From contig CBDFLL010000005.1 of assembly GCA_965249205.1 (NCBI GenBank), positions 434,001 through 498,000 of the forward strand: 64,000 nucleotides of DNA. The letters run 5' to 3'. How positions within the stretch are numbered: the first letter of the stretch is position 1; every line of letters starts with the position of its first letter. The notes under the pieces are model-generated. The model saw only the letters and a program-made list of their open reading frames with translations. It had not been told where the DNA came from and did not search any database. Origin of the DNA: JAQBVV01 sp965249205 (GTDB lineage: Bacteria > Acidobacteriota > Vicinamibacteria > Vicinamibacterales > UBA2999). The position numbers were made by a program, and so were the translations under genes. This document shows positions 57,654 to 64,000 of the stretch, one piece after another.

Positions 57654-58967
57654 CTACGCCGCCGCCATGGTCAGCTTGGCGTACGCCTCGCACGCGTCCG
57701 ATACCAGCGCGCCCATCGGCCGCGCGTCCCGGCGCGAGAACGCTAGACACTCGACCGTGTTCTTCTGCATCGTCCGGCTGTCCATGAAGCGGAAAATCTC
57801 GATGCTCCGCACCGTCCGAATCCCGTAGTAGGCGAAGTTGCCGAACAGGATCGGGACATTCCCCGCGGCCACGCTGTCCATGTGGCCATTGACGACGTAG
57901 GGATAGCCGTTGAGCATCGACGGCGCGCCCTCGCGGGTCGACGGCACCCAGAGCGGCCGACCGTCCGCATCCACCAGCACCCGCGCGGCCTTCTCGGCGT
58001 CGTCCGAGAGCATGTAACCGAGCCGGCCGTCGCCCTCGACGCCGAACCCGCCCTCGCCCGTCTCGCCCGTCTCGCGATAGGCGCGGTTGATGGCGTAGAT
58101 CAGGTTCAGCAGCTCGGTCCAGGTGATCGCCGTCTGGGACGCCGCGGTGATCCCCGCCGTCGCCGACGACACGACACCGACCGGCATCCCGGTCCCCGCC
58201 TGCGTCGTCGTGAACACCTTGTTCCAGATGCGGCCCATCCGTCGGACCGCCTGCCGCTCGGCATACGCCTGAATGTCGAACACGGCATCCTGGAGCAGCT
58301 CGCGCGTCAGCAGGATCGGCTTCGAACTCGCGGTCTTGGCGCCGAACACCTGCACGCCGAAGTCGGGCACGGCCAGCCCAGCGACCGCCATGTCCTGCGC
58401 GTCCAGAATCTCGCCCTCCTGGCTCGCCGCGTCCATCTGCATCAACCGGTACTCGCCACCGGTCCCGGTCATGAACTGCTGCGCCATCCGCGAGACGCCG
58501 CCGTAGTAGGCGAGCCGATCGATGACGCGCGGCGGGATCTCCTCCTGGACCGTCTCCTCGCCGCTGGTCGCGTCCGACGCGCTCGCCGCCTGGAGGCGGA
58601 ACGTCTGGCCCCCGCCGTTCGGTAGCCCGGCATCGGTGATGTCCCCCAGGTAGCGCTCGCGTTCCGCGGCCTCGAGCGCGCCGTCTCCGCCCCGCAGCCA
58701 GCGCGCGAACGCCGACACCGCCGCCTGCTTCGCCGCCTTCGGCTCCTGCAACTCGTAGCGCTCCCGCTCCCCGCGCACCACCTGCAGCTCGCGCGTCACC
58801 TGCCCGTGCTGCAATTGCAGGCGATCGTATGCCCCCTGGCGCGCGGAGTCCCACGACTTGTCGCTGGCCTGCATCTCATGCAGATCGGCGCCGATCTCCC
58901 GCAGGCTGTTCTTCAGCCGCGATTCCTCGTCAACGATGTCCGCGAGCTTCTGTGGATCGAATCGCAT
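57654..58967 (-). CDS. HK97-type major capsid protein
   Basis: 437 residues. An N-terminal coiled-coil scaffold-like delta domain (LKNSLREIGADLHEMQASDK to about residue 110) precedes the HK97 fold. Fold landmarks are ARKxxx-like YGGVSRMAQQFMTGTGGEYR, the E-loop area DAQDMAVAGLAVPDFGV and the late VPILFGNFAYYGIRTVRSIE, which is a highly typical P-loop-to-A-domain stretch. The delta domain would be cut off by the protease encoded upstream. Confidence 0.93.
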   Translation of the reverse strand: MRFDPQKLADIVDEESRLKNSLREIGADLHEMQASDKSWDSARQGAYDRLQLQHGQVTRELQVVRGERERYELQEPKAAKQAAVSAFARWLRGGDGALEAAERERYLGDITDAGLPNGGGQTFRLQAASASDATSGEETVQEEIPPRVIDRLAYYGGVSRMAQQFMTGTGGEYRLMQMDAASQEGEILDAQDMAVAGLAVPDFGVQVFGAKTASSKPILLTRELLQDAVFDIQAYAERQAVRRMGRIWNKVFTTTQAGTGMPVGVVSSATAGITAASQTAITWTELLNLIYAINRAYRETGETGEGGFGVEGDGRLGYMLSDDAEKAARVLVDADGRPLWVPSTREGAPSMLNGYPYVVNGHMDSVAAGNVPILFGNFAYYGIRTVRSIEIFRFMDSRTMQKNTVECLAFSRRDARPMGALVSDACEAYAKLTMAAA

Positions 58968-58978
58968 CCTCTTCCTCC

Positions 58979-59722
58979 CTAGATCTCCGCCAGCGCCGCC
59001 AGGCGCAGGTTGCGACGCCGGAACAGTGCCGTCACCGCCGTGTCCGTTGCGTTCGTGGCCTTCGTTGCCTTCGGCTGCTCGATGGCGATCACTTCGTCCG
59101 CCAGACCGACCTCGACCGCTTCCTCGGCCGAGTAGAACCGTTCCTCGGCCAGAAGCGTCCGAACCTCATCCGCCGACAGGGTCATACGCGTGGCATACAG
59201 GCTCGCCATCTCGCGGTTCTTCCGCGAGACGAACGACAGCAAGTTCGTGAGGTCCTGCTCGGTAGCCGCGTGGACCGACACGGCCATTTCGTGAATCATC
59301 ACCGTCCCGAGGGCGGCGATCGTCACAGCGCTCCCTGCCAGCAGGAGGAAGCTCGCGGCACTCGCCGCCATCCCGTCCACGACCACATGGACCGCCGCGC
59401 CCGCCGACCGCCGCTCCTGGAGCGCCGTCAGCATGTTCGAGGCCTCATGCACGTCACCGCCCGGCGAGTTGATCCGGACCGTGACGTCGCCAGCGATCGC
59501 GTTGAGCGCCGCGCGGAACCCCGCGCCGGTGATCGCCTCGACGCCCAAGAACTCGCGCACGAACGCCGCATCAAGCGCGTTGACGATGGGCCCATAGACG
59601 AGGATCTCCCCCTCGCCCGCCTGGGCCATGAGCGCCGGGGCCTCGGCCCACCGCGCGGCGACCGACGGCACAATGTCGACGAGGGCCAGGGCGCGCAGCC
59701 GCGCCGCCTGCTGAGGATCCAT
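58979..59722 (-). CDS. ClpP-type head maturation protease
   Basis: 247 residues. The ClpP fold is seen in DVTVRINSPGGDVHEASNML, then VHVVVDGMAASAASFLLLAG with the nucleophile serine, and TVMIHEMAVSVHAA with the catalytic histidine. It removes the capsid delta domain during head maturation. Its start lies 238 bases from the fic gene, which is on the opposite strand. Confidence 0.9.
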   Translation of the reverse strand: MDPQQAARLRALALVDIVPSVAARWAEAPALMAQAGEGEILVYGPIVNALDAAFVREFLGVEAITGAGFRAALNAIAGDVTVRINSPGGDVHEASNMLTALQERRSAGAAVHVVVDGMAASAASFLLLAGSAVTIAALGTVMIHEMAVSVHAATEQDLTNLLSFVSRKNREMASLYATRMTLSADEVRTLLAEERFYSAEEAVEVGLADEVIAIEQPKATKATNATDTAVTALFRRRNLRLAALAEI

Positions 59723-59840
59723 GTATCGAGGGTGACCAACGGCGGGCGTCCTGACAAGGACCAGGCGCGGACCACCGGCTGGTCCGCCACAACATCAATA
59801 GAATCAGGTGGTTTTCGCCAGAGTGGACCAGCCGGACCAG

Positions 59841-59863
59841 CCCGGACCACTAGGTGGTCCGGG
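59841..59863. promoter_or_regulatory. Perfect 10-bp inverted repeat between protease and fic
   Basis: CCCGGACCAC at 59841-59850 pairs with GTGGTCCGGG at 59854-59863 around a TAG loop. Further GGACCA half-copies lie just upstream (59825-59840, 59769-59786). The cluster could be a terminator hairpin for the portal-side transcript or a protein binding array. Role unresolved. Confidence 0.5.
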
Positions 59864-59899
59864 CGAACATGACACGAAACGTCCAGCGTGGGCCGAATT

Positions 59900-59926
59900 G
59901 CAATATACTGTATTGCCTTTAGGCAA
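59900..59926 (+). promoter_or_regulatory. Overlapping operator-like inverted repeats upstream of fic
   Basis: GCAATATACTGTATTGC (59900-59916) has GCAATA/TATTGC ends. It overlaps TTGCCTTTAGGCAA (59913-59926), a perfect TTGCC/GGCAA repeat. The AT-rich stretch ends 34 bases before the fic ATG and stands out in GC-rich surroundings, so it probably holds the fic promoter and an operator. Confidence 0.5.
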
Positions 59927-59960
59927 GTTATTATGTTACTGTCGTGCTTGGAGGATAGTC

Positions 59961-61115
59961 ATGCTGTTCGCCACGCCGACGCTCACGGACACTGAGCTTC
60001 GCGTCCACGGAGAAATTGATCAGCTTCGCGAGAAGTTGGTGTACTCGGTTGGCTCGCGGCGTTGGATTGGGTTGTTGAGCCGGGTATCTAGGGCGAAGGC
60101 CATTCAAGGTTCGAACAGCATCGAAGGCTACAACGTGACCGTTGAAGATGCCCTAGCGGCCGTCGACGGTGAAGAGCCCCTTGGCGCCTCAAGCGAGACC
60201 TGGGCTGCTGTGCTCGGGTATCGAAACGCAATGACCTACGTGTTGCAGCTTGCTGACGACAAACACTTCGGATATTCAGCCGATCTGATTCGCAGCCTGC
60301 ACTACACGATGACGAACTACGACCTATCGAAGCACCCTGGCCGCTGGCGACCAGGAGCGATATTTGTTCGACACGAAGCGACAGACGAAAGGGTCTACGA
60401 GGGTCCAGATGTTGAGCTTGTACCTGGTCTGATTGATGAACTCGTCTCTGAGCTGAACGCCGAGAACAGCCACCCTGTCATGGTGCGAGCAGCAATGGCG
60501 CACTTGAACCTTGTGATGGTTCATCCGTTCTCAGACGGGAACGGTCGTATGGCGCGCTGCCTTCAGAGCCTTGTCTTGGCTCGCGAGGGGATTATCAACC
60601 CAGAATTCTCAAGCATTGAAGAGCACCTCGGACGCAATCAACAGGACTACTACAACGTCCTCGCGGAAGTCGGGCATGGCAGCTGGCATCCTGAACGGGA
60701 CGCAATGAGGTGGGTGCGCTTCTGTCTCACCGCACATTACCGACAAGCCGTGACTGTGTTAAGGCGCAGCCGAGAATTCAACCGTATGTGCGATGCCGTT
60801 GAGGAACTCGTTGCGAAGTACAAGCTCCCGGGGCGCATGTTCTTCGCGTTGGGCGACACCACGCAAGGATTCCGGCTCGTCAACGCAAGGTATCGGAGTG
60901 TTGCTGAAATCTCACAGAATCTTGCAAGCCGAGATTTGGCCCGCCTGTGTAAGCTGGGTCTACTGGAGGCCCATGGTGAACGCCGAGGCCGGTTCTACAC
61001 TGCGTCAACAATCACGCGCGACATCAGGGCCAAGATACGGGAACCTCGCGCACCGATTCCCGATCCTTTTCAGTCAACGGAGACAGGAGCACCCTTGCTA
61101 GCGCTTCTTAAGTGA
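59961..61115 (+). CDS. Fic-family protein (likely AMP transferase), phage moron
   Basis: 384 residues from ATG 59961, with GGAGGATAGTC upstream; the frame further upstream is non-coding. The Fic active site HPFSDGNGRMAR is complete, including the catalytic His. An inhibitory-helix-like motif GSNSIEGYNV near residue 50 has the S/T-x-x-x-E-G form of self-inhibited class II Fic proteins. The C-terminal 100 residues look like a winged-helix domain (YRSVAEISQNLASRDLARLC). Such proteins usually transfer AMP from ATP to a target hydroxyl. It is the only plus-strand gene in the late operon, with lower GC, and so looks like a later addition. Confidence 0.88.
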   Translation: MLFATPTLTDTELRVHGEIDQLREKLVYSVGSRRWIGLLSRVSRAKAIQGSNSIEGYNVTVEDALAAVDGEEPLGASSETWAAVLGYRNAMTYVLQLADDKHFGYSADLIRSLHYTMTNYDLSKHPGRWRPGAIFVRHEATDERVYEGPDVELVPGLIDELVSELNAENSHPVMVRAAMAHLNLVMVHPFSDGNGRMARCLQSLVLAREGIINPEFSSIEEHLGRNQQDYYNVLAEVGHGSWHPERDAMRWVRFCLTAHYRQAVTVLRRSREFNRMCDAVEELVAKYKLPGRMFFALGDTTQGFRLVNARYRSVAEISQNLASRDLARLCKLGLLEAHGERRGRFYTASTITRDIRAKIREPRAPIPDPFQSTETGAPLLALLK

Positions 61116-62679
61116 GCGCTCCCGGCGCCTTGCGGAGCCCTCGCAGCGCCGCCGCCGCCTGGCTCGAGACCTTCCGATCCCCGCTTTGCCACCGGCGCAC
61201 GCTCCTCGGCTCGACGCCGAGGCGTTCCGCCAGCGCTTCGATCGTCACGCCCAGGTCGCGTCGTGCCGTCTGGAACTCGCTCGCCGTCATGGCCGTCCCG
61301 CCCTCGTCGCGCGCCGCCGACGGACCGCTCGGCCCGCTCCCCGACGGTGGCGCCTGGACGAGCGGCGCGAACTCGCCGTCAACATCCCGCGGCAGCCCGG
61401 CCAGATGGCGCAGCTCTTCGCGCGTCGCAATCGGCGCCCGCTGCGCATCACCCTGGAGCGACGTGAGCAGCTTCGAGATCGCCTCGCTGTCGCCCCTCAG
61501 CAGGTCGCTGGTATCGACCCAGAACCGATCGCCCGGCGCCAGCAGCCGCAGCCCGAGCGCCGCCAGCACCCGGTCGAGATGCTGCCGGGCGCCGAAGCGG
61601 AAGTAGAGCTTCGCCAGCTGCTCGATCCCTGATCCCCAATTCGTGATGTCGACGTTCAGGAGCGGCGCGGGGACGCCAAACACCCGCGCGACTTCCTGCA
61701 CTTGGAACTGCCGGAGCTCCTTCGCCTCGCGGTCCTGCGGGGTGTCCTGCAAGTACCCGCTGTTCGCGTCGAAGGTCACGAGCGGCGCACGCGTGCGCGA
61801 GTACGTCTGGACCCATTCGACGAGCTTCTTCCGCTCGTCGAGCACGAGCGGCTGGGTGCCCTGCGGCGTGTCGAAGTTGATGTGCAGCTTCGACTGTGCC
61901 CCGCGGCGGAACCACTCGCGGATGTAGGTATCGCCCTGGAGCCCAATGTCGAGCGCCGGGCGCAGCGCGACGACCGGCGCCAACGCGAACCCCTCGCGCG
62001 TCGACCGCGTCCGCCCGTACCGCAGCAGCCGCGGCCACCGGATATGCACCACGTCCCGCGCGGCGTGATACTCCGTCGCGAGCGGCCCATCGACCGTCGT
62101 GAGCCGATAGATCGGCTCGCCCGTCCGCGCATAGGTGACGTCGTTGTCCCAGGGCGACATCCGCCGCAGCCGTTGCAGCGTCCCATCGCCGCTGACGGAC
62201 GGCACGACCAGGGCGTTGCCGTCCAGGCAGTAATCGGCAACCACGTCCTCGATGAACGACGACGCCGGCGTGGTCCCGCCGTCGGGTGAGCCCGAGAGCA
62301 GGTCCAGGACGCGCTCGGCGCGCCGGCTCGTGCGCCGCCGGCCGTCGCGGTCCACGACGCGCAGCGACCCCCCGGCGACGAGCTGCGCCACCGTGCCCGC
62401 GATCAATGTCACGCAGCGGTTGAGTGTCGCGTAGCTCACCGCGACATCGCGGCCGATCGGCAGCCCGGCGCGGTAAAAGTCGAACGGCCAGGGGTCCCCC
62501 GCACCGCTCGCGTAGTCGAGAATCTGAGACCAGGTGGTATCAGCCGGCACATAGAGGCCCCCGGCGGCGCCCGCCTGGGCGCCATCCTGCGCCTTCAGCC
62601 CGAGTGAGGTCACCTCGCCCTGGACCAGGCCCACAGACTCCAGGGTGCGCCGGACAAAACCCCGACGCTCATCCGCCAT
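61108..62679 (-). CDS. HK97-family portal protein with C-terminal HTH-like extension
   Basis: 523 residues. Portal features are SYATLNRCVTLIAGTVAQLV, VADYCLDGNALVVPSV, HAARDVVHIRWPRLL and EVARVFGVPAPLLNVDITNW. The family core ends at about residue 450. Residues 464-523 (MTASEFQTARRDLGVTIEAL, then AERLGVEPRSVRRWQSGDRK) read as a Cro/YdaS-type helix-turn-helix. An ATG at 61290 with GGGCGGGA upstream could also start this part as a separate 60-residue protein. Portals form the dodecameric DNA channel. The gene's 3' end overlaps the fic end by 8 bases. Confidence 0.88.
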   Translation of the reverse strand: MADERRGFVRRTLESVGLVQGEVTSLGLKAQDGAQAGAAGGLYVPADTTWSQILDYASGAGDPWPFDFYRAGLPIGRDVAVSYATLNRCVTLIAGTVAQLVAGGSLRVVDRDGRRRTSRRAERVLDLLSGSPDGGTTPASSFIEDVVADYCLDGNALVVPSVSGDGTLQRLRRMSPWDNDVTYARTGEPIYRLTTVDGPLATEYHAARDVVHIRWPRLLRYGRTRSTREGFALAPVVALRPALDIGLQGDTYIREWFRRGAQSKLHINFDTPQGTQPLVLDERKKLVEWVQTYSRTRAPLVTFDANSGYLQDTPQDREAKELRQFQVQEVARVFGVPAPLLNVDITNWGSGIEQLAKLYFRFGARQHLDRVLAALGLRLLAPGDRFWVDTSDLLRGDSEAISKLLTSLQGDAQRAPIATREELRHLAGLPRDVDGEFAPLVQAPPSGSGPSGPSAARDEGGTAMTASEFQTARRDLGVTIEALAERLGVEPRSVRRWQSGDRKVSSQAAAALRGLRKAPGALT

Positions 62680-62950
62680 CCGCCGCTCCCTTCACATCCA
62701 GCACGAGTCGCACCTCGACCGGCGGTCCCGGAGCCACCGGCTGGAGCGCCGCCCGGATGGCCGCTATCACGCCGACCGTCGGATCGGCACCGGCCGGCAG
62801 ACGTAGCCAGCTCGCCCCACAGACCGGGCACTGCATCGGCACGGTCGCCGACGTCGGCGCTTGAGTGACCGCGACGCCGCACGTCGCGCACTGCAACTGA
62901 ATGGCCGCCAGGTCGCTCAACGCGAACACGAGGCGATGTTCCTTGGTCAT
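62669..62950 (-). CDS. Small zinc-ribbon phage protein
   Basis: 93 residues. Two CxxC pairs, LQCATCGVAV and MQCPVCGASW, 18 residues apart, form a zinc ribbon, followed by a beta-rich tail (EVRLVLDVKG). It lies between the terminase and portal genes and overlaps the portal start by 11 bases. No family name; perhaps a packaging accessory or regulator. Confidence 0.7.
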   Translation of the reverse strand: MTKEHRLVFALSDLAAIQLQCATCGVAVTQAPTSATVPMQCPVCGASWLRLPAGADPTVGVIAAIRAALQPVAPGPPVEVRLVLDVKGAADGG

Positions 62951-62966
62951 CGGGTTCCTCCTCTGC

Positions 62967-64000
62967 TCAGGGCGCGGGGGCCTCGTAGAGCTCGTGCAGG
63001 ATGTAGTCGCTGGCCGTGCGCGTGGCCGGCGCCGGCGGGACGGCCGCTGCGTAGCCCATCGCCATGGTCAAGGCGACCATCGCATCCGTCCGGGATGCCT
63101 CTTTGATCTTCGACAGCTTCCGGTTCCCCGCGCCGTCCTCGATGACGGCGGCACCGAGCACCGCCCACCGCAGCATCGCGTTGCGCTCCACCGCGATCGT
63201 CCGATCCAAGACCGCGCGTTCCAGCGCCTCGATCGAGCTGTGCATCCAGAGCGCGGGCCGGCCCGCCTCGGTCGCCCCGGGCAGGAACCCTTGCTTGTGC
63301 GGGACGGCGTACAGCCCGCCGTCGGCCGGCGTCGCCGACAGCGGGCACCCCGCCAGCCCCATGCGCTCCCGGAAGTGCGCGATCCCCCATGCGTCGTAGA
63401 CCAGCGCCTGTACGTCGTAGCGCGCGACGAGATCCTGCATCCAGGCGGCGACGTAGCCATAGTCCACGATGGCGCCGGGCGTGGCCGTCAGGTGCCCCTC
63501 GGCCGCCCAGGTGCCGTACGGCACGGACTCGAGATCCGACCGCTGCGCGATCGTGGCCTGCGGCGTCCAGCCGTGCGCCCGCGCCGCGAACCGCCCGTCG
63601 GGCAGCCGCCACACCGCGACCGCCGCGGTCAGGTCTCGGGTGCGGCTCAGATCGAGCCCCACTACGCAGGGCGCGCCGGTCACCGCCGCCTCGTCGAGCG
63701 CGTCGACCACGACCCGATCCCAGGCCTCGGGATCGATCCACGGCGCCACCGCATCGGTCCACCGGCAGAATTGGAACCGCTCGACCTCGGCACGCTTGCT
63801 CGGCATGCCCTCAGCTTTAGCCGCTTGGTCCCGGATATACGCCAGGCCAGGAATCACGGGCAGCGAGGGACTCACCTTCGGCCAGCACGCCTCGTCCGCC
63901 CACGGGTCATCCCCCTCGTCGAGCGCGCAGACGTAGGCGAAGTACCGATCATCGTCGACCGCCCCGTCGGCCACGCGCACGCCGTACTGGTGCTCCTCCC
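62967..64000 (-). CDS. Terminase large subunit, C-terminal part (5' end beyond window)
   Basis: The frame is open to the right edge (reading EEHQYG, then VRVADGAVDDDRYFAYVCAL), giving 344 codons including the stop. The RNaseH-like nuclease domain has CVVGLDLSRTRDLTAAVAVW (first metal-binding Asp), VQALVYDAWGIAHF and the final KIKEASRTDAMVALTMAMGY. The ATPase domain must lie outside. It cuts concatemeric phage DNA and drives packaging into the head through the portal. Confidence 0.88.
   Translation of the reverse strand, partial: EEHQYGVRVADGAVDDDRYFAYVCALDEGDDPWADEACWPKVSPSLPVIPGLAYIRDQAAKAEGMPSKRAEVERFQFCRWTDAVAPWIDPEAWDRVVVDALDEAAVTGAPCVVGLDLSRTRDLTAAVAVWRLPDGRFAARAHGWTPQATIAQRSDLESVPYGTWAAEGHLTATPGAIVDYGYVAAWMQDLVARYDVQALVYDAWGIAHFRERMGLAGCPLSATPADGGLYAVPHKQGFLPGATEAGRPALWMHSSIEALERAVLDRTIAVERNAMLRWAVLGAAVIEDGAGNRKLSKIKEASRTDAMVALTMAMGYAAAVPPAPATRTASDYILHELYEAPAP

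Larger units (their letters stand above)
45847..64000 (-). mobile_element. Siphovirus-type prophage, left part (continues beyond window)
   Basis: From the tRNA-Arg junction to the window edge all recognised genes but one are on the minus strand, ordered as terminase, portal, protease, capsid, connectors, tail tube, tail chaperones, tape measure and tail-tip proteins. Stop/start overlaps (TGATG, GTGA, TAATG) link most of them. The long tape measure and a ClpP-type protease indicate an HK97-like siphovirus. Integrase, repressor, lysis genes and the other end are not in the window. One gene carries a frameshift, so it may be defective. Confidence 0.88.

Noticed and set aside
1..64000. CRISPR array or rRNA genes
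   Set aside because: No regularly spaced repeats of 25-40 bases and no rRNA-like conserved blocks were seen.

Overview
The window is GC-rich bacterial chromosome, densely packed with genes. No marker gene fixes the taxonomy. The mix of DUF3179, DUF5666, DUF6526, DoxX-like, OsmC and isoquinoline-oxidoreductase-type genes with many short inverted-repeat elements suggests Acidobacteriota (Vicinamibacteria-like) or a similar soil lineage. This is an inference. There is no rRNA operon and no CRISPR array. The only tRNA sequence is a severed 5' half.

1-12.7 kb: a partial DUF3179 gene; two apparently identical copies of an IS5-type insertion sequence in opposite orientation (1220-2522 and 9308-10610); and between them a redox/housekeeping block: methyltransferase, type II NADH dehydrogenase, ferredoxin/thioredoxin-reductase-like flavoprotein, alpha/beta-hydrolase-like protein, APH-type kinase, a small secreted protein and a DUF5666 protein. 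Several MITE-like inverted-repeat elements lie around them. A secreted kelch/collagen-like protein and a CPXCG-type protein follow.

12.7-22.5 kb: an unusual biosynthetic-looking cluster. It has a RibD-type reductase, a secreted EEP-family phosphatase/nuclease, two methyltransferases, a GT4 glycosyltransferase, a 6-pyruvoyltetrahydropterin-synthase homologue without its catalytic residues, a BchC-like dehydrogenase without the zinc-ligand pattern, a CDP-alcohol phosphatidyltransferase, a DoxX-like protein, a membrane sulfatase/LTA-synthase-like enzyme and GTP cyclohydrolase II. I read it as a candidate pathway that diverts the GTP to pyrimidine/pterin branch into a methylated, glycosylated and possibly lipid-linked product.

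22.5-37.4 kb: ordinary metabolism. It includes DUF6526, two periplasmic thioredoxin-fold proteins, OsmC, an FMN reductase, a two-subunit molybdenum hydroxylase, an AI-2E-type permease, TerB, YaeQ, and a 1521-residue single-chain acyl-CoA carboxylase in the order CT-alpha, CT-beta, BC, biotinyl.

37.4-45.8 kb: an Hmu-like tetrapyrrole uptake/metal-removal locus (membrane protein, ExbB/TolQ-like channel, DUF2149, exported CobN-like protein). Its convergent TonB-dependent receptor has been cut off at the 3' end by an IS1595/ISXO2-type element.

45.8-64 kb: the left part of a siphovirus-type prophage joined to the chromosome inside the anticodon arm of a tRNA-Arg(TCG). Nearly all phage genes are on the minus strand, in head-to-tail order from the right edge: terminase, zinc ribbon, portal, protease, capsid, connectors, tail tube, frameshifted tail chaperones, tape measure, tail-tip proteins. 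A plus-strand fic gene interrupts this late operon. The integrase and right end lie outside the window.
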